NCBI GenBank assembly: GCA_037501455.1 | Contig: CM074863.1 | Coordinates: forward strand, 54,665,501-54,729,500 | From: Lantana camara | Lineage: Eukaryota; Streptophyta; Magnoliopsida; Lamiales; Verbenaceae | Length of the DNA stretch: 64,000 nt | Direction: 5' to 3' | Shown here: in pieces, positions 33,685 through 44,842 of the stretch | How positions within the stretch are numbered: the first letter of the stretch is position 1 | Layout of the letters: each line of letters opens with the position of its first letter | Translations under genes and position numbers: made by a program | Notes under the pieces: generated by a model | The model's database searches: none | Seen by the model: only the letters and a program-made list of their open reading frames with translations | Told to the model about the DNA's origin: nothing

Positions 33685-33963
33685 TTCGGTTACGCCGTTC
33701 ATTGGTGGAACTAGTGTGAGGGATCGCCGTCAGCCCTTGCCTCCTCGGTTCAACACTCACCCCAAGTCCCTGGGCCCCATTCATTGTGAACATTCATTCA
33801 TTCATTCTCGCCAAAACATTTGGTAGGTTCATGAAAGAAAGGTTTTACGTTGAAAACATTTACCCTTGAAAACGACTCTATAGATATATATTCATTTTTT
33901 GGTCGAAAGCTTTTCACATTGAAGGTATATAAGGTCATTTATCTAATTAGAAGAGAAACCCAC

Positions 33964-34028
33964 CTTAACGACAAAAAAGAGAACACACGAGCCTCATTGA
34001 CCGGCCTTGTCTCCTACGAAATCAAAAT
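33964..34028 (-). other. Putative 65-nt micro-exon in B LTR 1
   Basis: On the minus strand preceded by CACCTTTCTTGCACAG and followed by GTGGGTTTCTC after GTTAAG. Copies: 40542-40606 (signals intact) and 44010-44074 (acceptor AG changed to AA). Confidence 0.5.
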
Positions 34029-34711
34029 CTGTGCAAGAAAGGTGAAGTGAGACTCAATATGACCAAATAGGACGCTCGGTAATGAAATGATTATGATATG
34101 AATGCATAAACGAGTATATTAGGTACTGAACACGTTAATGTGTACTATTAATGTCTTAAAGACATATAAACATTCATTTCAAGACACGTTTAAAGTCATT
34201 CAAGTTCATAACCTTCACATTTAAATCAATTGATCCACGATTTTCAAATAAAATCATAACACGTAGCATAACATGAATACAATTAGAAATTAGACAAATA
34301 GAAACATTTATGTCATGTTCGGAAATTAAATAACACAAATTAAAATAACACTTAAATTCTAAAATTTAATTAAATTAAACAATAATTAAGTATATGTAAC
34401 ATTAAACATGCATTAAAAAAATAACATAATATATATATATAATCATACCCAAAATATATATATATATATATCTATACGTATCAGCATGCATTTACTAAAA
34501 CAATATGAATTAAAACATAACATGCATGCCTTAAATTACAAAACGAATGCAATTATTGCATGCATGCAAAAGCCATTAACAATTAAAACCATGCATTCAA
34601 CAGCCATTAACAATTAAAATTATGCATGCAAAAGAAGGGATTTTGGAAAGCAATCAAAAAAAGTCATGCAATTCAGTTTTACGAACTGAAATATTTTCCA
34701 GCGAAAAACAG

Positions 34712-34834
34712 GGGTCGCGGCCGCGACCCATTTTCTTCATGAATTGGTAGCAGCCGCTACCCAATAAATTCAGAATTTTTGATCAATTAACCAAGAATAC
34801 GTGAGCAGCCAAATATGGAGTCGCGAGCGCGACT
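34712..34834. repeat. Palindrome cluster in B LTR 1
   Basis: GGGTCGCGGCCGCGACCC (34712-34729, perfect 18 bp), GGTAGC/GCTACC (34746-34761) and AGTCGC/GCGACT (34819-34834). The fourth GGTCGC/GCGACC unit seen in LTR 2 is deleted here. Confidence 0.85.
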
Positions 34835-35953
34835 TAAATCCAGGCAAAACAGAGCATCATCAAATCATGGAGAAACATGGAGAAAAACAGAGCATCATCA
34901 AATCATCTTCAACCCAACAAGATCAGGTAAGGCAAGGCAACAATTATGCAGCAAAAATACTCCAAAACAACATGCAATCCAGCCCCAAGAAGGATCAAAC
35001 GTGAAATGAAGGCAAAGGTGCTCTTTTCATGATATAACTTCAAGGTTTCATTAATGAAAGCTCATGAATGGTTCAACTACCAGCTAATACATCACCATAA
35101 TTGCAAATAAGAGATCAAAACAATCATATTCATGCTTGGAATCAATCAAATTCATCAAGAATCGAAAGAGATCAACAAAAAGTTCAAAACCATGAAACCA
35201 TGATCAAATTTGGGGATGAAAAGATGAAAACGACCAGGAATGAACATATATTACAACCCTAAGCTTACCTTGTTGATTGGATGAGGATTGGATGAGATTT
35301 GAGCTCCAAAATCTCCAAGGGATGCAAGGCTACGGGAGAGAACTGGAGAGCAGTAACTTTGGCTGAGATTTGTGAATTGTGTGAGGGTTGGTTCGGTTAG
35401 GGCATGGTACATCAGGTTAGGTGGTTGAGTTAGGGTTCTATAGCATCAAACCACGGTTAATTTGGTCAACAAGTGAATAAGTTATGGCCATTTTAGTGCA
35501 ACAACGTCAGTTTCGTCGCCGTTTCGTTTTTCGGTTGAATGTCGGAGGTTCAAATGATGTTAGAAAAATATAAGGCCAAGTTTACTAAACTTGAATTTTC
35601 GTTACGAGTTCATCGAAGTTGACGGAACTCAAATCCGAGTTCCCGAGCTCAAGATATTAAATACGGAACCAAGGGTGCACTAAGTGCTCGTTAGCCCCCG
35701 ACTTGGATTCCAAAATTCAAATTAAATCCGAAACACATGCAAATGAATCCGACAATACGAAACGAACAAATATTCATATACAAGACACGTATAAGTTCAA
35801 CATATTAAATTTGCACGAAATTCCGTTATTAATTTATGTAGAAACGAAGCATGTAAATGTCACTCATACGCAATGAAACAATAAAATTCATAATATTTAA
35901 AATCATATGCAATCAAATTCATATTTAATATATTATAATTAATACATGCATTC

Positions 35954-35956
<3 letters not shown>

Positions 35957-35997
<41 letters not shown>
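35957..35997. repeat. (TA)n microsatellite, B LTR 1
   Basis: TA tract of about 40 bp; the homologous tract in LTR 3 is at about 46050-46081. Confidence 0.93.
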
Positions 35998-36003
<6 letters not shown>

Positions 36004-36064
36004 ACATGCATGCATAATAACTTATAAAAATCTAAAATGCATGCATTACATGCACACGTACACA

Positions 36065-36069
<5 letters not shown>

Positions 36070-36116
<47 letters not shown>
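36070..36116. repeat. (TA)n microsatellite, B LTR 1, second tract
   Basis: TA tract of about 47 bp; in LTR 3 the homologous tract (46147-46171) is much shorter. Confidence 0.93.
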
Positions 36117-36120
<4 letters not shown>

Positions 36121-36470
36121 TTAAATACATTTTTGATATTAATGTTATTAAAGTAAAATAATTAACATTTAATACATATAAAATAAAATTAAATATATAA
36201 AACACGTATAAATAATTATTTCGCGCAATTAAGGAGCACACAAGTTATTCACAAAATTTCAAATTCAAATATTGCATATATTTCAATTAATCACTTATTT
36301 AACAATTAAACAATGAAATTTAATTATAGAAAACATTAAAAACCAATTAATTCACGCAAATTAGTAAACACATATGTCATTTTAAAATTACTGAAAAGTT
36401 GGGGCGTTACAATCTCACCCCCTTAAAAAGAATCCGTCCTCGGATTCACTAAATCGATCGAATAAACAAT

Positions 36471-36604
36471 GAGAGATTCCCCGTCTCTCACAAGCAACAC
36501 GGAGAGAGCCCCGTCTCTCACAAACAATAATGAGAGAGCCCCGTCTCTCTAGCAACAATGAGAGAACCCCATCTCTCGCAAGCAAAGAGAGCACCCCGTC
36601 TCTC
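36471..36604. repeat. Five-unit hairpin minisatellite beside the B polypurine tract
   Basis: Units of the type GAGAGANCCCCGTCTCTC start at 36471, 36502, 36532, 36560 and 36587, with CAAGCAACA-like spacers. Each unit can fold on itself (GAGAG with CTCTC). A has three units in the same position. Confidence 0.85.
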
Positions 36605-38314
36605 AAGCAAAAATAAACAACAACAAATAAACAAAAATAAAGCAAGGAAGTTTCCAATACTCCCAAGCAACTCACGCAAGATCATAATTAAAGTCACATA
36701 AGGCACTCGAAGCAAGTAACAAATATCGCTCACATTATCTATCAAATACTCCAATCAAATTGGATAAGATAAGAAATCAAAGTACATAACCTAGAAATTA
36801 TTTGAATTAAACTTGCATGAATGCATGTATCATGATGCTACAAATACGGTTCACCGTCGTTGCGTAGTTTAGGGCTATGTGTTTGTTATCCCCTGTATGA
36901 TCTGATCCGAGAGTGAGCTCAGCATTTACCTTGTCTTTCATTTCTTCAATGTAACCCGGTGAAGCCATGATAAATCCTCTTCGATCTTTAATCATTTCCC
37001 ATAGTCTTCATTCGATCAAACCAACTCTTAATACCCGAGCTTTGATCCCCCGTCTACCGTTAGATCACCCATCCCGAAATTAAATCCAACGCTATTTTCT
37101 TTACATCTCATGGAATCAAGCTTCATTGACAATATACTTTTCCATGATAATTTAAATCGGTTTCCTTTTGACAATTCAATTTAGGAGTTTTCCCCAAGCT
37201 CCTTTATAACTCCTTTATCTTCAACTCGACTTACATACACAGAACAAATCAATGATCTATCTTCCCCGTTCCTCGTGAAAATCTTCAGCCCGAATCCAGT
37301 GATCTAGCTCTCATTTTACTGATAATCCCATAAAGTTATCTTATTCATCTCCGCCCGCCAACATAAAAAAAATCCCCAAACCTTCCTTAATTACACTTCT
37401 GTTATTTTTAGTCCTTCAGCTCTGACCTCAATTTTTGAATTTGCCTCCCGGTCATGCTCACCCCCTTAAAATTTTTATCGTCGTACATCGAACTCCATCG
37501 AACCTTCTTTCCTCGGAATTCCTGATGAAAGTTTTATTGGGAGGGCTTTAATGACATAGCAACCCATAGTCTTAGCTTTTCCACTTCTCCTCTACCGCTA
37601 TTAGTATTCAAACCCCTTTTCTTCATTCTTGTTCGATCCGGGCACTCCAAAGCCAACTCCGGTTGTATTTTTCCTTCTGAAACTTCCTTTCCACCAACCT
37701 ATCCTTAAAACGCCCCCAATCAACTCTAATCTCACTTCTCTTTCTGAATTCTCGATTCCATTAACCTATCCCTTACTTGAAATTCTTTATTTTCCTAACG
37801 TCACCTTCCTTATAACGTACCATCCCATTATTTCTTTTCTTCATAACTCGGATGTGACCCGATCGAAGAAATACTCGATAAGTGGGGTGAAAGAACTTCC
37901 TATCAAATAGGCACTAGAATGCATGTCGGGTTAAAATGATAATGCACGTGGCATACTTGAAACAATTAAATATGCCGGACGATAAAGCAACAAAATCAGA
38001 TAGGAATGCGCGCACAAACATAAGTAAGGAAAATAATAATTTGATGTGAAATATGATGCACGTGCCATGAATGTTTTGGAACCTGTCATCAATATAGTAA
38101 GCTGTTAGCGCGGTAGCTTTTCTCGTTCCTCTAATCACGAGATCATTTTGACTTGATATTCATGCCTTGTCTTTCCCACGGTCTTCAAGTTTCCCATGAA
38201 TCTCTTTACATCACTCGTATCTTCTACTGTCTGAGATTGCAATTTCTTGATCCCTAATTCTTCCACGTCCAAGGAGTTAGCATTCAAACTGCTCCTCGAA
38301 CTTCGACTCCTACC

Positions 38315-38503
38315 CTAATCATCATCTTGATCAAGATTCCCGTGATTATCGTTTATAAGTTTCAATCGGTGCATTGAACTTGTTTTCCAATTGCTTCTAC
38401 TTAAGCGCATGATTTCCTTACAAAGAGTCTCTCCCCGAGAATAATCCTTCAACCAGTCTTTGCCTTTCTTTAGCGTTCCCATTTGTTGCTCCATATCTTC
38501 CAA
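38315..38503 (-). pseudogene. Short ORF relic shared with element A
   Basis: A 62-codon frame starting MEDMEQQMGTLKKGKDWL, with ELEDMEQQ shared with A (5303-5386) when read a few codons upstream. It is rich in Lys, Glu and Asp and ends NLDQDDD. It may be the N-terminal part of a lost gag-like protein; no domain is recognised and stops follow. Confidence 0.4.
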
Positions 38504-39387
38504 TTCAACTTCTCAACATGACAATTCAGCTTGGATTTGGAAAAACGAACTCAAATCTCGTTCTCAACATCGCCACCTTCCCTATATTTGTATTTACCCA
38601 GGTACTTGCCTCTCTTTACTCTCTTCCAGACTTGTTTCCCATCTTAATCGAAATCCAAAACACCCAAATCCGACTCTTCCCAGTCTTAACTTCAACAACT
38701 TGATTTCAAATCACTAGGCTTAGTCAGAAATCCTTCTTTATCGATCCTTGGTGCACAACTCCTACCGGTCCCATTTTATCTTAACTCCTCTTATCCGGAA
38801 TCAAAATACCTTCGAGGTTTGTTCACTTCATTCATTGGGTTGAAAGATCCCGTTGCATCCAATCAAAGGCACCTTATGTGGCAGAGCCGTATATGTCAAT
38901 CTTCTCAGTCGTAACTATCTCCCAATCAATCCTTATTTCACCAACTGTCCTGCTATACTTGCATCTCTGAAGTCGATCCTCCAATTCAGTTCCTCACCTT
39001 GAACTCTAGCTCTATCCATGAAGACCACGCATCTCGAATCCTCTATATCATTTCCCCGTGCAACCCTCCTATTCTCCATGCCTCAAAAAGGACTTGCAAT
39101 AGAGCGCTGTTAGCGTGGTATTTGGCCGTGGTTTGATATTATTTTCACAACCTGTAAATCATAACTCATTTCGGAGGTATATGCATGCAATTAATACATG
39201 CATATGGCACATATTCAACACGAAAGACACAAATCCAGTATAAAATGCAACAGGTAAGTAGACAAGATTAAAAGAAAGACCATTTCATGTTCAAAATCGA
39301 TGCAATGCGCACATTATCACATAGTTCCTATGCCGAACGACCTAGACTGACCCACACGACACGAGAGCCTGAGTTTTGCAACTCGTG

Positions 39388-39399
39388 GCTCTGATACCA
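39388..39399 (-). other. Primer-binding site, B LTR 2
   Basis: GCTCTGATACCA on the plus strand, i.e. TGGTATCAGAGC in element orientation, the exact plant initiator-Met tRNA PBS, eight bases (CTTAAGGA on the plus strand) from the LTR start at 39408. Confidence 0.92.
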
Positions 39400-39407
39400 C
39401 TTAAGGA

Positions 39408-42400
39408 TGTAACACCCGAGCGCAAGGTGTCACATCCCCCGCACCGAGACCCGACCCGAATATGAAATGGACGATCCATACCCGAGCCAAATCACGGCGA
39501 ACGGGGACATACACACCCTCTATGCTAGGCAGGACTAACCCTTGAACCATAAAACAACGTAAAACATTAAAGCGGAAGCAATAAACGGACATACATCGTG
39601 CAGATATGCAATGAGCATCACAGTTTCAAATTTTCAGTCATATACTCCCTCAAATGCCATCAAAGCTCAAAACAACAAGTACGCTCCATTATTATTTATA
39701 TCCCATGATCCAACGTGCAATATGTAAGTGTAAGACCAAAAATACAAGAGGTAAAAGCGAATGTAAGACCTATGACTCGAATTCCCGCCTAGCTCCCTTG
39801 ACACCTGCTCAACACAACAGAAAGCCGAACGGGTTCAGTCCAAAAGGGACTGGTGGGTATAAAACAGGGCATAAATATAATATACAACGGTAATTAAACA
39901 TTCACATGCAAGCTATAATCCCAAGTGAGGTTTTTAAAGAGTTTCCCAAGTGGGTGAATAGAAATCATCAAAAGGGATTATAACGATTCATTAACATAAG
40001 GTCAAGGTCACTAGTGGCCCGGCGAGTGGGCGTGCATTATCTCCAACCAACACCTCGTGTAATTCATTACCATTCCTTAGCATTCATTCATTCTTTCTTT
40101 TCACGCATATCATTCTTTCGTGCGCATTCAATAACATTTACACCTTCTTCCTCCGGGTTGGTGGCGGGTTTGCAAGGCCCATCCACCCATTCATTGACCA
40201 AAAGGGGAACATGACTCCCCAGATGGCACTCAGCGTCCCTTCCTCGCTAACTCCTAACGAGGTCCGGTTACGCCGTTCATTGGTGGAACTAGTGTGAGGG
40301 ATCGCCGTCAGCCCTTGCCTCCTCGGTTCAACACTCACCCCAAGTCCCTGGGCCCCATTCATTGTGAACATTCATTCATTCATTCTCGCCAAAACATTTG
40401 GTAGGTTCATGAAAGAAAGGTTTTACGTTGAAAACATTTACCCTTGAAAATGACTCTATAGATATATATTCATTTTTTGGTCGAAAGCTTTTCACATTGA
40501 AGGTATATAGGGTCATTTATCTAATTAGAAGAGAAACCCACCTTAACGACAAAAAGGAGAACACACGAGCCTCATTGACCGGCCTTGTCTCCTACGAAAT
40601 CAAAATCTGTGCAAGAAAGGTGAAGTGAGACTCAATATGACCAAATAGGACGCTCGGCAATGAAATGATTATGATATGAATGCAGAAACGAGTATATTAC
40701 GTACTGAACACGTTAATGTGCACTATTAATGTCTTAAAGACATATAAACATTCATTTCATTCATTTCAAGACACGTTTAAAGTCATTCAAGTTCATAACC
40801 TTCACATTTAAATCAATTGATCGACGATTTTCAAATAAAATCATAACACGTAGCATAACATGAATACAATTAGAAATTAGACAAATAGAAACATTTAAGT
40901 CATGTTCGGAAATTAAATAACACAAATTAAAGTAACACTTAAATTCTAAAATTTAATTAAATTAAACAATAATTAAGTATATGTAACATTAAACATGCAT
41001 TAAAAAAATAATATAATATATATATATAATCATACCCAAAATATGAATTAAAACATAACATGCATTTACTAAAACAATATGAATTAAAACATAACATGCA
41101 TGCCTTAAATTACAAAACGAATGCAATTATTGCATTCATGCAAAAGCCATTAACAATTAAAACCATGCATGCAACAGCCATTAACAATTAAAATTATGCA
41201 TGCAAAAGAAGGGATTTTGGAAAGCAATTAAAAAAAGTCATGCAATTCAGTTTTACGAACTGAAATATTTTACAGCGAAAAACAGGGGTCGCGGCGGCGA
41301 CCCATTTTTTCATGAAATGGTAGTGGCCGCTACCCAATAAATTCAGAATTTTTGATCAATTAACCAAGAATACGTGAGCAGCCAAATATGGAGTCGCGAG
41401 CGCGACTTAAATCCAGGCAAAATAGGTCGCCGGCGCGACCCTGCGTGTGACAGCAAAAAGACGCAGAAACATGGAGAAAAACAGAGCATCATCAAATCAT
41501 CTTCAACCCAACAAGATCAGGTAAGGCAAGGCAACAATTATGCAGCAAAAATACTCCAAAACAACATGCAATCCAACCCCAAGAAGGATCAACCGTGAAA
41601 TGAAGGCAAAGGTGCTCTTTTCATGATATAACTTCAAGGTTTCATTAATGAAAGCTCATGAATGGCTCAACTACCAGCTAATACATCACCATAATTGCAA
41701 ATAAGAGATCAAAACAATCGTATTCATGCTTGGAATCAATCAAATTCATCAAGAATCGAAAGAAATCAACAAAAAGTTCAAAACCATGAAACCATGATCA
41801 AATTTGGGGATGAAAAGATGAAAACGACCAGGAATGAACATATATTACAACCCTAAGCTTACCTTGTTGATTGGATGAGGATTGGATGAGATTTGAGCTC
41901 CAAAATCTCCAAGGGATGCAAGGCTACGGGAGAGAACTGGAGAGCAGTAACTTTGGTTGAGATTTGTGAATTGTGTGACGGTTGGTTCGGTTAGGGCATG
42001 GTACATCAGGTTAGGTGGTTGAGTTAGGGTTCTATAGCATCAAACCATGGTTAATTTGGTCAACAAGTGAATAAGTTATGGCCATTTTAGTGCAACAACG
42101 TCAGTTTCGTCGCCGTTTCGTTTTTCGGTTGAATGTCGGAGGTTCAAATGACGTTAGAAAAATATAAGGCCAAGTTTACTAAACTCGAATTTTCGTTACG
42201 AGTTCATCGAAGTTGACGGAACTCGAATCCGAGTTCCCGAGCTCAAGATATTAAATACGGAACCAAGGGTGCGCTAAGTGCTCGTTAGCCCCCGACTTGG
42301 ATTCCAAAATTTAAATTAAATCCGAAACACATGCAAATGAATCCGAAAATACGAAACGAACAAATATTCATATACAAGACACGTATAAGTTCAACATATT

Positions 42401-42507
42401 AAATTTGCACGAAATTCCGCTATTAATTTATATAGAAACGAAGCAAATGTCACTCATACGCAATGAAACAATAAAATTCATAATATTTAAAATCATATGC
42501 AATCAAA
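39408..42507 (-). repeat. B array LTR 2, truncated
   Basis: Matches LTR 1 from TGTAACACCC to ATGCAATCAAAT and then stops about 480 bp short of the sense 5' end. The next bases, CCTCTATATC, repeat internal sequence from about 39039. It carries the palindrome cluster at 41286-41440 with four units. Confidence 0.9.
41286..41440. repeat. Palindrome cluster in B LTR 2
   Basis: GGGTCGC/GCGACCC around GGCG (41286-41303), a degraded GGTAGT/GCTACC unit, AGTCGC/GCGACT, and GGTCGC/GCGACC around CGGC (41425-41440). Confidence 0.8.
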
Positions 42508-42876
42508 TCCTCTATATCATTTCCCCGTGCAACCCTCCTATTCTCCATGCCTCAAAAAGGACTTGCAATAGAGCGCTGTTAGCGTGGTATTTGGCCGTGG
42601 TTTGATATTATTTTCACAACCTGTAAATCATAACTCATTTCGGAGCTATATGCATGCAATTAATACATGCATATGGCACATATTCAACACGAAAGACACA
42701 AATCCATTATAAAATGCAACAGGTAAGTCGACAAGATTAAAAGAAAGACCATTTCATGTTCAAAATCGATGCAATGCGCACATTATCACATAGTTCCTAT
42801 GCCGAACGACCTAGACTGACCCACATGACACGAGAGCCTGAGTTTTGCAACCCGTGGCTCTGATACCTCTTAAGGA
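42508..42876 (-). mobile_element. B array internal stub 2
   Basis: 369 bp matching 39039-39407, i.e. only the PBS-proximal end of an internal region. It represents a second internal copy of which about 2.6 kb, plus part of LTR 2, was deleted. Its PBS (42857-42868) reads GCTCTGATACCT, with one base changed. Confidence 0.9.
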
Positions 42877-44503
42877 TGTAACACCCGAGCGCAAGGTGTC
42901 ACATCCCCTGCACCGAGACCCGACCCGAATATGAAATGGACGATCCATACCCGAGCCAAATCACGGCGAACGGGGACATACACACCCTCTATGCTAGGCA
43001 GGACTAACCCTTGAACCATAAAACAACGTAAAACATTAAAGCGGAAGCAATAAACGGACATACATCGTGCAGATATGCAATGAGCATCACAGTTTCAAAT
43101 TTTCAGTCATATACTCCCTCAAATGCCATCAAAGCTCAAAACAACAAGTACGCTCCATTATTATTTATATCCCATGATCCAACGTGCAATATGTAAGTGT
43201 AAGACCAAAAATACAAGAGGTAAAAGCGAATGTAAGACCTATGACTCGAATCCCCGCTAGCTCCCTTGACACCTGCACAACACAACTGAAAGCCAAACGG
43301 GTTCAGTCCAAAAGGGACTGGTGGGTATAAAACAGGGCATAAATATAATATACAACGATAATTAAACATTCACATGCAAGCTATAATCCCAAGTGAGGTT
43401 TTTAAAGAGTTTCCCAAGTGGGTGAATAGAAATCATCAAAAGGGATGATAACGATTCATTAACATTAGGTCAAGGTCACTGGTGGCCCGGCGAGTGGGCG
43501 TGCATTATCTCCAACGAACACCTCGTGTAATTCATTACCATTCCTTAACATTCATTCATTCTTTCTTTTCATGCATATCATTCTTTCGTGCGCATTCAAT
43601 AACATTTACACCTTCTTCCTCCGGGTTGGTGGCGGGTTTGCAAGGCCCATCCACCCATTCATTGACCAAAAGGGGAACATGACTCCCCAGATGGCACTCA
43701 GCGTCCATTCCTCGCTAACTCCTAACGAGGTCCGGTTACGCCGTTCATTGGTGGAACTAGTGTGAGGGATCGCCGTCAGCCCTTACCTCCTCGGTTCAAC
43801 ACTCACCCCAAGTCCCTGGGCCCCATTCATTGTGAACATTCATTCATTCATTCTCGCCAAAACATTTGGTAGGTTCATGAAAGAAAGGCTTTACGTTGAA
43901 AACATTTACCCTTGAAAACGACTCTATAGATATATATTCATTTTTTGGTCGAAAGCTTTTCACATTGAAGGTATATAGGGTCATTTATCTAATTAGAAGA
44001 GAAACCCACCTTAACGACAAAAAGGAGAACTCACGAGCCTCATTGACCGGCCTTGTCTCCTACGAAATCAAAATTTGTGCAAGAAAGGTGAAGTGAGACT
44101 CAATATGACCAAATAGGACGCTCGGCAATGAAATGATTATGATATGAATGCATAAACGAGTATATTAGGTACTGAACACGTTAATGTGCACTATTAATGT
44201 CTTAAAGACATATAAACATTCATTTCATTCATATCAAGACACGTTTAAAGTCATTCAAGTTCATAACCTTCACATTTAAATCAATTGATCCACGATTTTC
44301 AAATAAAATCATAACACGTAGCATAACATGAATACAATTAGAAATTAGACAAATAGAAACATTTAAGTCATGTTCGGAAATTAAATAACACAAATTAAAA
44401 TAACATTTAATTTCTAAAATTTAATTAAATTAAACAATAATTAAGTATTTGTAACATTAAACATGCATTAAAAAAATAATATAATATATATATATAATCA
44501 TAC

Positions 44504-44506
<3 letters not shown>

Positions 44507-44557
<51 letters not shown>
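44507..44557. repeat. (TA)n microsatellite, B LTR 3
   Basis: About 50 bp of TA dinucleotides; the same site in LTR 1 is short and in LTR 2 is deleted. Confidence 0.93.
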
Positions 44558-44558
<1 letters not shown>

Positions 44559-44792
44559 GTATCAGCATGCATTTACTAAAACAATATGAATTAAAACATA
44601 ACATGCATGCCTTAAACTACAAAACGAATGCAATTATTGCATTCATGCAAAAGCCATTAACAATTAAAACCGTGCATGCAACAGCCATTAACAATTAAAA
44701 TTATGCATGCAAAAGAAGGGATTTTGGAAAGCAATTAAAAAAAGTCATGCAATTCAGTTTTACGAACTGAAATATTTTCCAGCGAAAAACAG

Positions 44793-44842
44793 GGGTCGCG
44801 GCCGCGACCCATTTTCTTCATGAAATGGTAGCGGCCGCTACC
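44793..44842. repeat. Palindrome pair in B LTR 3
   Basis: Two perfect palindromes of 18 and 16 bp separated by 16 bp; both contain CGGCCG. A further unit, GGTCGC with a damaged partner, lies near 44932. Confidence 0.85.

Larger units (their letters stand above)
32830..36411 (-). repeat. B array LTR 1 (3' LTR)
   Basis: TGTAACACCCGAGC to TTGGGGCGTTACA, 3582 bp. On the minus strand TTTTTAAGGGGGTGAGAT, the polypurine tract, precedes it. Putative leader signals: AACAAG|GTAAGCTT (intron start 35268), micro-exon 33964-34028, GGAG hairpin 33664-33684, branch-point hairpin 33258-33274 with GGCTTTCAG to 33240. The palindrome cluster at 34712-34834 lacks the fourth unit present in LTR 2 and 3. Confidence 0.93.
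36412..39407 (-). mobile_element. B array internal region 1, non-autonomous
   Basis: 2996 bp from the polypurine tract to the PBS spacer. It has a five-unit hairpin repeat (36471-36604), stretches shared with the A and E internal regions, and a degraded short ORF (38315-38503). No protease, RT, RNase H or integrase is visible. Size and lack of genes fit a LARD-like element dependent on an autonomous relative. Confidence 0.85.

Noticed and set aside
36471..36604. CRISPR-like array
   Set aside because: Units are self-complementary minisatellite repeats with near-identical short spacers in a plant retrotransposon.
33560..40371. Repeated ORFs in B LTRs (for example at 33560-33793 and 40138-40371) as conserved genes
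   Set aside because: They are identical because the LTRs are recent duplicates; the plus B LTR does not keep the frame.
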